Positions 37,487 to 45,429 of a stretch of 64,000 nucleotides of DNA are shown piece by piece. This DNA is from Actinomycetes bacterium. GTDB lineage: Bacteria; Actinomycetota; Acidimicrobiia; Acidimicrobiales; RAAP-2. The translations under genes were made by a program, and so were the position numbers. The stretch is taken from positions 186,001 to 250,000 of the forward strand of contig JAKAEP010000001.1 in assembly GCA_021818265.1 (NCBI GenBank), read 5' to 3'. The notes under the pieces are model-generated. The model did no database searches and was not told the DNA's origin. It saw only the letters and a list, made by a program, of their open reading frames with translations. The number at the start of each line of letters is the position of its first letter. The stretch's first letter is position 1.

Positions 37487-37834
37487 TGGAGGTGCGGGGA
37501 TTCGAACCCCGGTCCGTCAGTGCCTTGATCTGCATTCTCCGAGCGCAGCCGATGGAAGGTTGTCGGGAGGCCCCTGGCACCGGCACCGAAGGCACTCCGT
37601 AGTCAGCGAAGGTGTCCCGCCCGAGCCACTGACGAACTCGGGCGGTGAGCCCTACTTCTATGACACCCGTGAACTGAGCCGTAGGGCTGGGCCCAGGCGG
37701 ATGTTGCTACCTAAGCAGCAAACGCAAGCTGAGGCTTGGCGTTTATTTGTGTTTTCCGGCTCTTTAACGTGGCTCCGGAGACCACGGCTCGCTTCTCAGA
37801 CCTCAACGACCAACGTCGAGAACCATTCACCCCC
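37487..37834 (-). ncRNA. ssrA: Transfer-messenger RNA
   Basis: On the minus strand the 5' end GGGGGTGAATGGTTC and the 3' end GGTTCGAATCCCCGCACCTCCA form the tRNA-like domain: the seven-base acceptor stem pairs with one G-T wobble and a T-arm is present. The terminal CCA is not encoded. A tag frame ends KTQINAKPQLAFAA before TAG (plus-strand 37711-37713). With SmpB the RNA rescues stalled ribosomes and tags the products for proteolysis. It lies directly downstream of smpB on the same strand. Ends are accurate to a few bases. Confidence 0.93.
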
Positions 37835-37861
37835 TCGTCCGGTCGACTTGACCGGAAAGCC

Positions 37862-37867
37862 AGTCTA
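37862..37867 (-). promoter_or_regulatory. Possible -10 element of ssrA
   Basis: TAGACT on the minus strand lies 27 bases before the mature tmRNA 5' end. This leaves a short leader for RNase P to remove. A matching -35 is not clear. Confidence 0.35.
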
Positions 37868-37889
37868 CCGGGGGAGGCCGTCGGACGCC

Positions 37890-38408
37890 CTAGGCGTAGC
37901 GCTCCGAGCGCCGCGCGGCGCGGGCCATCTCGCGCTCGGCGTCGCGCTTGGCGATGGCCTGACGGATGTCCTGGTGGCGGCGCCCCCGGGCGAGGGCGAG
38001 CTCCACCTTGGCCCGGCCGCTCGAGAAGTACACCCGCAGCGGGACCAGGGTGAGCGACTGGGTCTCCACCAGGTGGCGCCACCGGTCGATCTCGTGGCCG
38101 TGGGCGAGCAGCTTGCGCTTGCGGTCCGGGTCGTGGCTGCCGAAGCCCGTGGCGTAACTCCAGGGCGGGATGTGGCTCTGGTACAGCCAGAGCTCGCCGC
38201 CGTCGACGCGGGCGAAGGCCTCGGCGATTTGCGCCTTGCCCTCGCGCAGGGACTTGACCTCGGATCCGGTGAGCACGATCCCGCATTCGAGCGTGTCGAG
38301 GATCTCGTAGTCGTGTCGGGCGCGCCGGTTGGTGGCGACGACGCGGTCGCCGGCCATCGCCGTGCGCGCCTCGGCGCGGCGCTTCTGGATCTGCTTCGCC
38401 CGGGCCAC
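37890..38408 (-). CDS. smpB: SsrA-binding protein
   Basis: This 172-residue protein delivers tmRNA to stalled ribosomes. It has VVATNRRARHDYEI, TGSEVKSLREGKAQIAEAF, LVPLRVYFSSGRAKVELALARG and a basic C-terminal tail. An internal ATG at 38357 would give the more usual length of 155 residues. I prefer the GTG at 38408 because a TACGCT hexamer ends exactly 6 bases before it, as in other leaderless genes here. ssrA follows 55 bases downstream on the same strand. Confidence 0.93.
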   Translation of the reverse strand: MARAKQIQKRRAEARTAMAGDRVVATNRRARHDYEILDTLECGIVLTGSEVKSLREGKAQIAEAFARVDGGELWLYQSHIPPWSYATGFGSHDPDRKRKLLAHGHEIDRWRHLVETQSLTLVPLRVYFSSGRAKVELALARGRRHQDIRQAIAKRDAEREMARAARRSERYA

Positions 38409-38414
38409 GGCTTC

Positions 38415-38420
38415 AGCGTA
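38415..38420 (-). promoter_or_regulatory. TACGCT, leaderless promoter that sets the smpB start
   Basis: TACGCT on the minus strand ends exactly 6 bases before the GTG at 38408. It favours this start over the internal ATG at 38357. Confidence 0.5.
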
Positions 38421-38440
38421 GAGGCATCGCCCGCCCGTCC

Positions 38441-38446
38441 TAGGGT
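38441..38446 (+). promoter_or_regulatory. TAGGGT, leaderless promoter of the mec-cysO-cysM operon
   Basis: TAGGGT ends exactly 6 bases before the ATG at 38453. It is divergent from the smpB promoter at 38415-38420. Confidence 0.55.
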
Positions 38447-38452
38447 GACGGG

Positions 38453-38881
38453 ATGCTGAGGCTCCGGGGCGCACACCGTGAGGCGATGGTCGCCACGGCG
38501 ATCCGCGCGTTGCCCAACGAGGGCTGCGGCCTGCTCGTCGGGCGCGCCGACGAGGTGGTCGAGGTCGTGGCGAGCCCCAACGTCGCCGACTCCGCGCGCG
38601 TCTACGAGGTCGATCCCCGCGTGCTGTTGCGAACCTTTCGCGACGCCGAGGCCCGGGGCCTCGAGGTCATCGGCGTCTTCCACAGCCACACCCACAGCGC
38701 CGCCTACCCCAGCCCGACCGACGTCGCCCAGGCGCCCGACCCGTCCTGGCACTACGTCCTCGTCTCGCTCGCGGACGAGACGAGTGACGTGCGCAGCTAC
38801 CGGATCGTCGAGGGGGCGATCAGCGAAGAGGAGCTCGCGCTCGAGGGCGGCGAGGGGCACGACCGGCCACGCCACCGGTAA
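38453..38881 (+). CDS. mec: JAMM-type metalloprotease, Mec-like
   Basis: This 142-residue MPN/JAMM zinc protease has Glu in LPNEGCGLLVG and the zinc motif VFHSHTHSAAYPSPTDV (HxH-x7-S-x2-D). In Mycobacterium tuberculosis the homologue Mec releases cysteine from the carrier protein CysO. The same arrangement follows here: cysO starts 52 bases downstream and cysM directly after. In this organism Mec may also trim the two residues that follow Gly-Gly in CysO. Confidence 0.9.
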   Translation: MLRLRGAHREAMVATAIRALPNEGCGLLVGRADEVVEVVASPNVADSARVYEVDPRVLLRTFRDAEARGLEVIGVFHSHTHSAAYPSPTDVAQAPDPSWHYVLVSLADETSDVRSYRIVEGAISEEELALEGGEGHDRPRHR

Positions 38882-38933
38882 TCTCGACCGCGCAGGTCAG
38901 GATTCCGGTGCAGCGAGAAGAAGAAGAGGTGTC

Positions 38934-39215
38934 ATGGCGGCCGTCCTCCGAGTCCCCACCGTCCTTCGCCCGGCCATGGGCAACAACAGCGTCCTCGAGG
39001 TCGAGGGCTCGACCATCGGCGAGGTGCTGACCCGGCTCACCGAGGCCTACCCCACGGCGCGCGCGCAGCTGCTGGGCGAGGACGGGTCCCTGCACCGCTT
39101 CTTGAACGTGTACGTGAACGACGACGACGTGCGATACCTCGGTGGCCTGGACGCTCCCGTGTCCGACCGCGACGAGATCACCCTGCTGCCGGCGGTCGCG
39201 GGCGGGTCCCACTAA
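38934..39215 (+). CDS. cysO: Ubiquitin-like sulfur carrier protein
   Basis: This 93-residue ThiS/MoaD-like protein has a beta-grasp fold: [54 protein letters not shown] and [14 protein letters not shown]. The chain ends GGSH, so the Gly-Gly that must carry the thiocarboxylate is not at the terminus. CysO donates sulfur to cysteine made by CysM. The tail would have to be removed before activation by an adenylyltransferase, which is not encoded in this window. The start has AGAAGAAGAGG upstream. Confidence 0.9.
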   Translation: MAAVLRVPTVLRPAMGNNSVLEVEGSTIGEVLTRLTEAYPTARAQLLGEDGSLHRFLNVYVNDDDVRYLGGLDAPVSDRDEITLLPAVAGGSH

Positions 39216-40178
39216 GTGGCCCGCGTCGCGTCGGTCCTGGAGCTCATCGGCTCGACGCCGGTCGTCGACGTGAGCGCCCTGTCGCCGTCGCCCACCGTCA
39301 CCCTGCTCGCCAAGCTCGAGGGGCGCAATCCCGCCGGTTCGATCAAGGACCGGGTGGCGCTCTCGCTCGTCGAGGCCGCCGAGGCCGAGGGGCGCCTCGT
39401 GCCGGGGCGGCCCGGCCAGGTGCTGATCGAGCCCTCGTCGGGCAACACCGGGATAGCGCTCGCCATGATCTGCCGGCTGCGCGGCTACCACCTCAAGGTC
39501 GTCCTGCCGGCGAACGTCTCGCCCGAGCGCCGCCAGCTCCTCGTGGCCTGGGGCGCGGAGATCGTCGAGTCCCCGGGGGCCGAGGGGTCGAACGGGGCGG
39601 TGCGGCGCGCCCAGGCGCTCGCCGCCGACCACCCCGACTGGGTCTTCCTCTACCAGTACGCGAACCCCGCCAACCCCCGGGCCCACTACACGACGACCGG
39701 TCCCGAGATCCTCGCCGACGTGCCCGAGATCACCCACTTCGTCGCGGGCCTCGGGACCTCGGGGACGCTGATGGGCGTGGGGCGATACCTGAAGGAGCGC
39801 CGTCCCGACGTGCAGGTCTGGGCCGTCGAGCCGCCGAGCGGCGAGGTGGTCGACGGGCTGCGCAGCCTGGAGGACGGCTACGTGCCCCCGGTCTTCACCG
39901 ACAACGGGGGAGCCGACCTCTTGGACCGGAAGGTCATCGTGCGGCTGCGCGAGTCGGTGGAGTGGACGCGTCGTCTCACCGAGGTCGGGCTTTTCGCCGG
40001 CCTCTCCTCGGGGGCGATCATGGCCGGCGCCGTCAAGTGCGCCCGCTCGCTCGGCGACACGCCCGCCACCATCGTGACCGTCGTCTGCGACGACGGCTGG
40101 AAGTACCTATCGACGGGCGCGTGGAGCGACGACGTGGACGACGTCGTGGAGCGGGCCCGCACGACCATCTACTTCTAG
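39216..40178 (+). CDS. cysM: O-phosphoserine sulfhydrylase, CysO-dependent
   Basis: This 320-residue PLP enzyme of the cysteine synthase family has Lys44 in [12 protein letters not shown], the [11 protein letters not shown] substrate loop and [15 protein letters not shown] for the cofactor phosphate. In mycobacteria CysM uses O-phosphoserine and CysO-thiocarboxylate to make a CysO-cysteine adduct. The gene begins right after the cysO stop, which supports that identity over an O-acetylserine enzyme. The last residues are TTIYF, a C-terminal end also reported for mycobacterial CysM-type enzymes. Confidence 0.92.
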   Translation: MARVASVLELIGSTPVVDVSALSPSPTVTLLAKLEGRNPAGSIKDRVALSLVEAAEAEGRLVPGRPGQVLIEPSSGNTGIALAMICRLRGYHLKVVLPANVSPERRQLLVAWGAEIVESPGAEGSNGAVRRAQALAADHPDWVFLYQYANPANPRAHYTTTGPEILADVPEITHFVAGLGTSGTLMGVGRYLKERRPDVQVWAVEPPSGEVVDGLRSLEDGYVPPVFTDNGGADLLDRKVIVRLRESVEWTRRLTEVGLFAGLSSGAIMAGAVKCARSLGDTPATIVTVVCDDGWKYLSTGAWSDDVDDVVERARTTIYF

Positions 40179-40191
40179 GGCCGGCCCCGAC

Positions 40192-40197
40192 TACGGT
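40192..40197 (+). promoter_or_regulatory. TACGGT, possible -10 of rph-rdgB
   Basis: TACGGT lies 22 bases before the rph ATG and leaves a short leader with AGGAGG. This is a leadered promoter, unlike its neighbours. Confidence 0.35.
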
Positions 40198-40219
40198 GGT
40201 TGCCGACCCCAGGAGGACC

Positions 40220-40963
40220 ATGGACACCACCCGAGCCGACGGCCGCGCGCCCGACGAGTCCCGCCCGATCGCCTTCGAGCGGGACTTCACCGACGCGGCC
40301 CTCGGGTCGGTGCTCGTGCGCGTGGGGCGCACCCGCGTGCTGTGCACGGCCTCGGTGGACCTCGACGTCCCGCGGTGGCTCCGGGGCCAGGGGCGCGGCT
40401 GGGTGAGCGCGGAGTACTCCATGCTGCCGGGGGCCTCGGTCGAGCGCATCGCGCGCGAGGCGGCCCGGGGCAAGCAGTCGGGGCGGACCCACGAGATCCA
40501 GCGGCTCATCGGCCGCTCGCTGCGCGCCGTGACCGACCTCACCCGGATGCCCGACGTGCAGGTGCTCGTGGACTGCGACGTCCTCCAGGCCGACGGGGGG
40601 ACCCGCACCGCGTCGATCTGCGGGGGGTACGTGGCGCTGCACGACGCCCTCACGCGCCTGGTCGCCTCGGGGATCCTCAGCGAGCACCCCCTGGTCGACT
40701 CGGTGGCCGCGGTGTCGGTGGGCATCGTCGACGGCACGCCGGTGCTCGACCTGCCCTACGCCGAGGACTCCCGGGCCGAGACCGACATGAACGTCGTGAT
40801 GACCGGCTCGGGCCGCTTCGTCGAGGTCCAGGGGACGGCCGAGGGCGCGCCCTTCGACCGCTCCGAGCTCGACGCGCTGCTCGAGCTCGCCGAGGGCGGG
40901 CTCGCGCGCATCGCGGCGGCCCAGCGCGACGTCCTGGCCGTGGCGCCCGGACCGCGCGCGTGA
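40220..40963 (+). CDS. rph: Ribonuclease PH
   Basis: This 247-residue enzyme trims tRNA 3' ends with phosphate. Characteristic blocks are [61 protein letters not shown] and [17 protein letters not shown]. The enzyme works as a ring-shaped hexamer. The ATG has AGGAGG. The stop overlaps the rdgB start by four bases, a common pairing because both affect nucleotide pools and RNA quality. Confidence 0.97.
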   Translation: MDTTRADGRAPDESRPIAFERDFTDAALGSVLVRVGRTRVLCTASVDLDVPRWLRGQGRGWVSAEYSMLPGASVERIAREAARGKQSGRTHEIQRLIGRSLRAVTDLTRMPDVQVLVDCDVLQADGGTRTASICGGYVALHDALTRLVASGILSEHPLVDSVAAVSVGIVDGTPVLDLPYAEDSRAETDMNVVMTGSGRFVEVQGTAEGAPFDRSELDALLELAEGGLARIAAAQRDVLAVAPGPRA

Positions 40964-41544
40964 GCCGCCTGGTCCTCGCGACCGCCAACCCCCACAAGGC
41001 GGCCGAGATGCGCGCCGTGCTGTCCGGGCTCGGCTTCGAGATCGAGCCGCGCCCCGAGGGACTGGGCGAGGTCGACGAGGTCGAAGAGACCCTCGAGGGC
41101 AACGCCGTCTTGAAGGCGCGCGCCGTCGCCGCCGCAGCCGGGGCGACGGCGGTCGCCGACGACACCGGGCTGTTCGTCGACGCGCTCGGCGGGCGTCCGG
41201 GGGTCTACAGCGCTCGCTACGCCGGCCCCGGGGCGAGCGACGCTCAGAACGTCGCGCGCGTGCTCGCCGAGCTCGAGGGCGTGGCGTCGGCCTCGCGCGG
41301 CGCCCACTTCCGCACGGTCGTCGCGATCGCCGAGCCCGACGGGGGTGCCCGCTGGGTCGACGGCGTGCTCGAGGGCCGCATCGCCCCGGCGCCGCGCGGT
41401 GAGAACGGCTTCGGCTACGACGTCGTCTTCATCCCCTCTGACCTGGGAGGGGAGACCCTCGCCGAGCTGTCCGCGGAGGAGAAGAACGCGATCTCGCACC
41501 GGGGTCGCGCCCTGCGCGCCCTGGCTGAGTTGCTGAGAAGATAA
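40960..41544 (+). CDS. rdgB: dITP/XTP pyrophosphatase
   Basis: This 194-residue Ham1/RdgB protein hydrolyses non-canonical purine triphosphates such as dITP and XTP. It shows [14 protein letters not shown] (Thr/Ser-Asn-xx-Lys), [39 protein letters not shown] and [10 protein letters not shown]. The C-terminus [15 protein letters not shown] is typical. The GTG start overlaps rph. Confidence 0.96.
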   Translation: MSRLVLATANPHKAAEMRAVLSGLGFEIEPRPEGLGEVDEVEETLEGNAVLKARAVAAAAGATAVADDTGLFVDALGGRPGVYSARYAGPGASDAQNVARVLAELEGVASASRGAHFRTVVAIAEPDGGARWVDGVLEGRIAPAPRGENGFGYDVVFIPSDLGGETLAELSAEEKNAISHRGRALRALAELLRR

Positions 41545-41570
41545 GGGGCCCTTCACGGGCCGTTCACCCG

Positions 41571-41576
41571 TAGGGT
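41571..41576 (+). promoter_or_regulatory. TAGGGT, leaderless promoter of the LON-like gene
   Basis: TAGGGT ends exactly 6 bases before the GTG start at 41583. Confidence 0.55.
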
Positions 41577-41582
41577 GGGCCC

Positions 41583-42221
41583 GTGAGCCCGAAGTCCCTG
41601 GCGATGTTCCCGTTGGGGATGGTGGTCTTCCCGCACCAGACGATCGGCCTGTGCGTCTTCGAGCCCCGCTACCACCGCCTCCTCGAGGACGTCGCCGCCG
41701 ACGGCCGCTTCGGGACGTGCCTCATCGAGCGCGGCTCCGAGGTCGGAGGGCGCGACGAGCGGACCTCGGTGGGCACGGTGGTCGAGATCATGGGCTCCCA
41801 CGAGCTCCCCGACGGCCAGACGCTGCTCATGGTCGAGGCGGTCGAGTGCGTCGAGGTCGCTCGGTGGCTCGAGGACGACCCCTACCCCCGGGCCGAGGTG
41901 CGCGCGCGCTGCTGCGACGACGTGGCGGTCGAGCCGATGCTGCTCGCCTCCACCGAGTCCGCGGTGCGCGCCCTGCGCGCCCTGCAGAGCGAGGTGGTGG
42001 CCGACCAGTGCCTGCGTCGGGACGTCCCGATGGACGACGACCCCCGAATCCGCGCGTGGCAGCTGTGCGCGCTGACCCCGATGTCGGTGCTCGACCAGTT
42101 CAAGGTGCTCAGCCTGTCGAACCCGAACGACCGGCTCCGCCTCGTGGCCGAGATCTGCTGCGAGCGCTACGGCGACTTCCAGCGCCAGCTGGCCCTCGAC
42201 AGCCAGCCGTCGCTCAACTGA
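41583..42221 (+). CDS. LON N-terminal (substrate-binding) domain protein
   Basis: This 212-residue protein consists of the Lon N-terminal domain only: MFPLGMVVFPHQTIGLCVFEPRYHRLL, GTCLIERGSEVGG and a C-terminal helical bundle. There is no ATPase or protease part. Such proteins probably bind unfolded proteins or small ligands, but the role is unknown. Five cysteines, including RCCDD and ICCERYGD, are unusual. The stop abuts the stop of the convergent FKBP gene. Confidence 0.88.
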   Translation: MSPKSLAMFPLGMVVFPHQTIGLCVFEPRYHRLLEDVAADGRFGTCLIERGSEVGGRDERTSVGTVVEIMGSHELPDGQTLLMVEAVECVEVARWLEDDPYPRAEVRARCCDDVAVEPMLLASTESAVRALRALQSEVVADQCLRRDVPMDDDPRIRAWQLCALTPMSVLDQFKVLSLSNPNDRLRLVAEICCERYGDFQRQLALDSQPSLN

Positions 42222-42593
42222 TCAGCGGATCGCGACGAGGTCGACCACAAAGAGCAGGGTCTCGCCCGGCGCGATGACCCCGCCGGCGCCGCGCTCGCCG
42301 TAGCCGAGGTGCGACGGGATCACGAGCCGGCGCCGTCCGCCGACGCGCATCCCGGCCACGCCCTGGTCCCACCCGGCGATCACCCAGCCCGCACCGACGG
42401 GGAACTCGAAGGTCTCGCCGCGGTCCCACGACGAGTCGAACTCGGCGCCGGTGGAGTGGGCCACGCCCACGTAGTGCACGACGGCGGTCTGGCCGGCCCG
42501 GAGGGGCTCGCCCTCGCCGAGGACGAGGTCCTCGACGAGCAGGTCGCTCGGGGCGGGGCCGGGGTGGGGGTCGACGAAGGGCTTGTCGGTCAT
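42222..42593 (-). CDS. FKBP-type peptidyl-prolyl isomerase
   Basis: This 123-residue single-domain FKBP is cytoplasmic (no signal peptide). Active-site residues are in VVHYVGVAHSTGAEFDSSWDRGETFEFPVG, VIAGWDQGVAGMRVGGRRRLVIPSHLGYGE and LLFVVDLV. It speeds cis-trans isomerisation of proline bonds. The ATG at 42593 is preceded by TAGGGT with a 7-base gap, so the transcript may be leaderless. Neighbouring clpP suggests a protein-quality context. Confidence 0.93.
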   Translation of the reverse strand: MTDKPFVDPHPGPAPSDLLVEDLVLGEGEPLRAGQTAVVHYVGVAHSTGAEFDSSWDRGETFEFPVGAGWVIAGWDQGVAGMRVGGRRRLVIPSHLGYGERGAGGVIAPGETLLFVVDLVAIR

Positions 42594-42600
42594 CGGAGGG

Positions 42601-42606
42601 ACCCTA
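42601..42606 (-). promoter_or_regulatory. TAGGGT, leaderless promoter of the FKBP gene
   Basis: TAGGGT on the minus strand ends 7 bases before the ATG at 42593. Confidence 0.45.
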
Positions 42607-42617
42607 GCGGGGATCGG

Positions 42618-42697
42618 TGCGGGCGGCGGGACTCGAACCCACACTCCGAAGAACTGGTACCTAAAACCAGCGCGTCTGCCAATTCCGCCACGCCCGC
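42618..42697 (-). tRNA. tRNA-Leu (anticodon UAG)
   Basis: On the minus strand GCGGGCG pairs with CGCCCGC as acceptor stem, with discriminator A. The anticodon arm is CTGGT-TTTAGGT-ACCAG, giving anticodon UAG, which reads CUA. A short variable arm (TTC TTCG GAG) and T-loop GGTTCGAGTCCC follow. CCA is not encoded. A TAGAGT hexamer lies 10 bases upstream (42708-42713). Confidence 0.95.
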
Positions 42698-42746
42698 GGC
42701 CCCTCCCACTCTAGGACCGTCCGGGGACCGGGCCGGGACCGCACGG

Positions 42747-42752
42747 TAGATT
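42747..42752 (+). promoter_or_regulatory. TAGATT, leaderless promoter of clpP
   Basis: TAGATT ends exactly 6 bases before the ATG at 42759. Confidence 0.55.
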
Positions 42753-42758
42753 GGGCCC

Positions 42759-43343
42759 ATGATTAGTGCCCGAATCGACGCCGGCTCGACCAACGACCTC
42801 AACCAGCGACTGCTGCGCGAGCGCATCGTCTTCCTCGGCTCGGTGGTGGACCAGGAGACGGCGAACCGCATCTGCGCCGAGCTGCTCCTGCTCGAGGCCG
42901 AGGACCGCGACCGCGACATCAGCCTCTACATCAACTCCCCGGGCGGGTCGGTGACCGACGGCCTGGCCATCTACGACACCATGCAGTACGTCAACTGCGA
43001 CGTGCGGACCATCTGCATCGGGATGGCCGCGTCGATGGGCCAGTTCCTGCTCTGCGCGGGCGCGCCGGGCAAGCGCTTCAGCCTGCCCCACAGCCGCATC
43101 CTCATGCACCAGCCCTCCATGGGCGGCATGCAGGGCCAGGCGTCGGACATCGCGATCCAGGCCGAGCAGATCGTCTACCTCAAGCGGATGCTCGCCGAGC
43201 GGATCGCGCACCACACCGGCCAGTCGGTCGAGCAGATCGAGGCGGACTCGGACCGCGACCGCTGGTTCACGGCCCAAGAGGCCCTCGAGTACGGCTTCAT
43301 CGACGCCGTCATCGAGCGCTCGGCGCTGCGCCAAGGGGCCTAG
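42759..43343 (+). CDS. clpP: ATP-dependent Clp protease proteolytic subunit
   Basis: This 194-residue serine protease has the triad Ser92 (GMAASMGQ), His117 (LMHQPS) and Asp167 ([10 protein letters not shown]). The N-terminal propeptide is short. ClpP forms a 14-mer barrel that degrades substrates unfolded by ClpX or ClpC, including tmRNA-tagged proteins. Actinobacteria often carry paired clpP1 and clpP2; only one copy and no clpX is seen here. The stop overlaps the start of a polysaccharide-exporter permease. Confidence 0.96.
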   Translation: MISARIDAGSTNDLNQRLLRERIVFLGSVVDQETANRICAELLLLEAEDRDRDISLYINSPGGSVTDGLAIYDTMQYVNCDVRTICIGMAASMGQFLLCAGAPGKRFSLPHSRILMHQPSMGGMQGQASDIAIQAEQIVYLKRMLAERIAHHTGQSVEQIEADSDRDRWFTAQEALEYGFIDAVIERSALRQGA

Positions 43344-44278
43344 TGGACGAGGCCTCGCTGGCCGGCCCGCGCGAACGGGCCCTGGCCGAGGCACCCGTGC
43401 GGGTCGTGAGCGCCCGGGTCGGCCTCGGCCGTCGCCTGGCCAACCTGTGGTCGCGGCGCGAGCTGCTGTGGGGGCTGGTCTTCTCGGACATCCGGATCAA
43501 GTACAAGAACTCGGCCCTGGGCATCTTCTGGTCGATGCTGTCCCCGGCGTTCACCCTCGCCGTGTACTACATGGTCTTCTCGCTCTTCTTGAAGAACGGC
43601 ATCCCCAACTTCGTCGTGTACCTCTTCGCCGGGCTCGTCGTGTGGAACATGTTCCTCACCGCGGTGAGTACCGCGACCGGGGTCATCGTGGACCGCGCCG
43701 CGCTGGTGAAGAAGGTCTCGTTCCCGCGCGAGATCCTGGCGCTGTCGAACGTGGGCGCGGCGATCGTCTACTTCGTCGTCCAGGTCGTGGTGCTCGTGGT
43801 GTTCCTGCTGGTCCTGCGCCACGCGCCGGCCTGGGGCTACCTCTGGCTGCTGCCGGTCTCGTTCCTGGCGCTCGCCGCCTTCTCGGCGGCGCTCTCGGTC
43901 GTGATGTCGGCGGTGAACGTCTACTTCCGGGACATGAAGCACCTCATCGAGGTGGTCCTGCAGCTGTGGTTCTGGCTGACCCCGGTGGTCTACTCCTACG
44001 AGAACTCGATCGCGCCCCACCTGGCCGCCCACGGACTCTCGGTCCTCTACTTCTTGAACCCGGTGACCCTCATCGTGGTGACCTTCCAGCGGGTCTTCTA
44101 CGTCACGCCGGTCGTCCACTCGACGGTGACCGGCCAGGTCCTCAACATCCTGCCCACGTGGTCCTTCGACCGGTTCCTTCTGCTCAACCTGGCCCTCCTC
44201 GCGCTCTCGCTCGTGGCCTTCTTGGTGGCCGAGGCCGTCTTCGGGCGGCTCGAGGGCAACTTCGAGTCGGAGCTCTAG
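43343..44278 (+). CDS. ABC-2 type permease, Wzm-like
   Basis: This 311-residue membrane protein has six hydrophobic segments between about residues 60 and 300, and the amphipathic lead-in LLWGLVFSDIRIKYKNSALGIFWSMLSPAF typical of polysaccharide or teichoic-acid exporters. It pairs with the Wzt-like ATPase encoded next to move a lipid-linked glycan across the membrane. No glycosyltransferase genes are in the window, so the cargo is unknown. The GTG start shares one base with the clpP stop. Confidence 0.9.
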   Translation: MDEASLAGPRERALAEAPVRVVSARVGLGRRLANLWSRRELLWGLVFSDIRIKYKNSALGIFWSMLSPAFTLAVYYMVFSLFLKNGIPNFVVYLFAGLVVWNMFLTAVSTATGVIVDRAALVKKVSFPREILALSNVGAAIVYFVVQVVVLVVFLLVLRHAPAWGYLWLLPVSFLALAAFSAALSVVMSAVNVYFRDMKHLIEVVLQLWFWLTPVVYSYENSIAPHLAAHGLSVLYFLNPVTLIVVTFQRVFYVTPVVHSTVTGQVLNILPTWSFDRFLLLNLALLALSLVAFLVAEAVFGRLEGNFESEL

Positions 44279-45429
44279 TGACGACGGTCATCGAGGTCCA
44301 CGGGGTCTCCAAGCAGTTCAAGATCCACCACGAGCGTCACCAGTCGCTCAAGGAGCGGCTGCTGCACCCGCGCGCGGGCTCGACGGAGCTCTTCAACGCC
44401 CTGCGCGAGGTCTCCTTCGACGTGGGCGCCGGCGAGACGGTGGGGATCGTCGGGCACAACGGGTCCGGCAAGTCCACGCTGCTCAAGTGCATCTGCGGCG
44501 TGCTCAAGCCGTCGGCCGGCCAGATCCGCCTGCGCGGGTCGCTGGCCGCGCTCTTGGAGCTCGGGGCCGGCTTCCAGCCCGAGCTCTCCGGGCGCGACAA
44601 CGTCTACCTCTACGGCGCGATGCTGGGGCTGTCGCGGCGCACCGTGGACGCCGTCTTCGACGAGATCGTCGAGTTCAGCGAGATCGCGCCGTTCATCGAC
44701 ACCCAGGTGAAGTTCTACTCGAGCGGTATGTACGTCCGGCTGGCCTTCGCCGTGGCGGTCAACGTCGACCCCGACATACTCGTCGTCGACGAGGTCCTCG
44801 CCGTGGGCGACGAGCGGTTCCAGGCCAAGTGCGTGGATCGGATCCAGCGCTTCCAGCGCGAGGGCCGGACCATCCTGCTCGTCACCCACAACGCCGACCA
44901 GGTCCGCGCGCTGTGCGACCGGGCCATCGTCCTCGACGGGGGGGACCTGGTGGCCGACGGCCCGACGAATGAGTCGTTGCGCGTGTTCCGCGAGCGGCTC
45001 CTCGACGAGGCGGCCGAGCACGACCCCGAGAGGCTCCTCGGGACGATCCAGATCGAGTCGGTCACCACGCCCTCGGGCTCGTTCGAGGTGCGCAACGGCG
45101 CCGGGATCCACCTCGACGTCATGGTCAGCTCCCAGGGCGCCTTCAGCGGCAACTTCGTCGTGGAGGTCTTCACGCGCGGCGGGCTGCTCGTGAGCCGCAG
45201 CGACGCCCAGGGCGCGCCGGTCAACCTGGCGCCCGGGGCGAACCGGGTGGCCGTCGACCTGCCCGCCCTGCCGCTGCTCGACGGGGTGTACGACGTGAAC
45301 CTCGGGGTCGTCGACGCCCTCGGCCACACGGTCGTCGCCTGGCGCGAGGGGGCGGCCTCGCTCCAGGTGATCTACGACGGGCGCGAGGGCGGCATCGTCG
45401 CCCTCGGGGCCGCCGTCACCCAGCTCTAG
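44278..45429 (+). CDS. ABC exporter ATPase with glycan-binding C-terminal domain, Wzt-like
   Basis: This 383-residue protein has an ATPase domain (about 1-240) and a C-terminal Wzt-type beta-sandwich (about 250-383). It shows Walker A GHNGSGKST, LELGAGFQPELSGRDNVYLYG, signature YSSGMYVRLAFAVA, Walker B ILVVDEVLAVGD and switch His in VTHNADQ. The YSSGM signature and the LELGAGF block are typical of polysaccharide exporters. The C-terminal domain may recognise the end of the glycan. The GTG start overlaps the permease stop. The end overlaps the convergent HAD gene by 14 bases. Confidence 0.92.
   Translation: MTTVIEVHGVSKQFKIHHERHQSLKERLLHPRAGSTELFNALREVSFDVGAGETVGIVGHNGSGKSTLLKCICGVLKPSAGQIRLRGSLAALLELGAGFQPELSGRDNVYLYGAMLGLSRRTVDAVFDEIVEFSEIAPFIDTQVKFYSSGMYVRLAFAVAVNVDPDILVVDEVLAVGDERFQAKCVDRIQRFQREGRTILLVTHNADQVRALCDRAIVLDGGDLVADGPTNESLRVFRERLLDEAAEHDPERLLGTIQIESVTTPSGSFEVRNGAGIHLDVMVSSQGAFSGNFVVEVFTRGGLLVSRSDAQGAPVNLAPGANRVAVDLPALPLLDGVYDVNLGVVDALGHTVVAWREGAASLQVIYDGREGGIVALGAAVTQL

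Noticed and set aside
37302-38286. Open frames over the tmRNA
   Set aside because: They are explained by ssrA and smpB; the translations have no protein-family features.
42594-42644. N-terminal extension of the FKBP protein
   Set aside because: It would run into the tRNA-Leu gene; the ATG at 42593 with its TAGGGT element is the better start.
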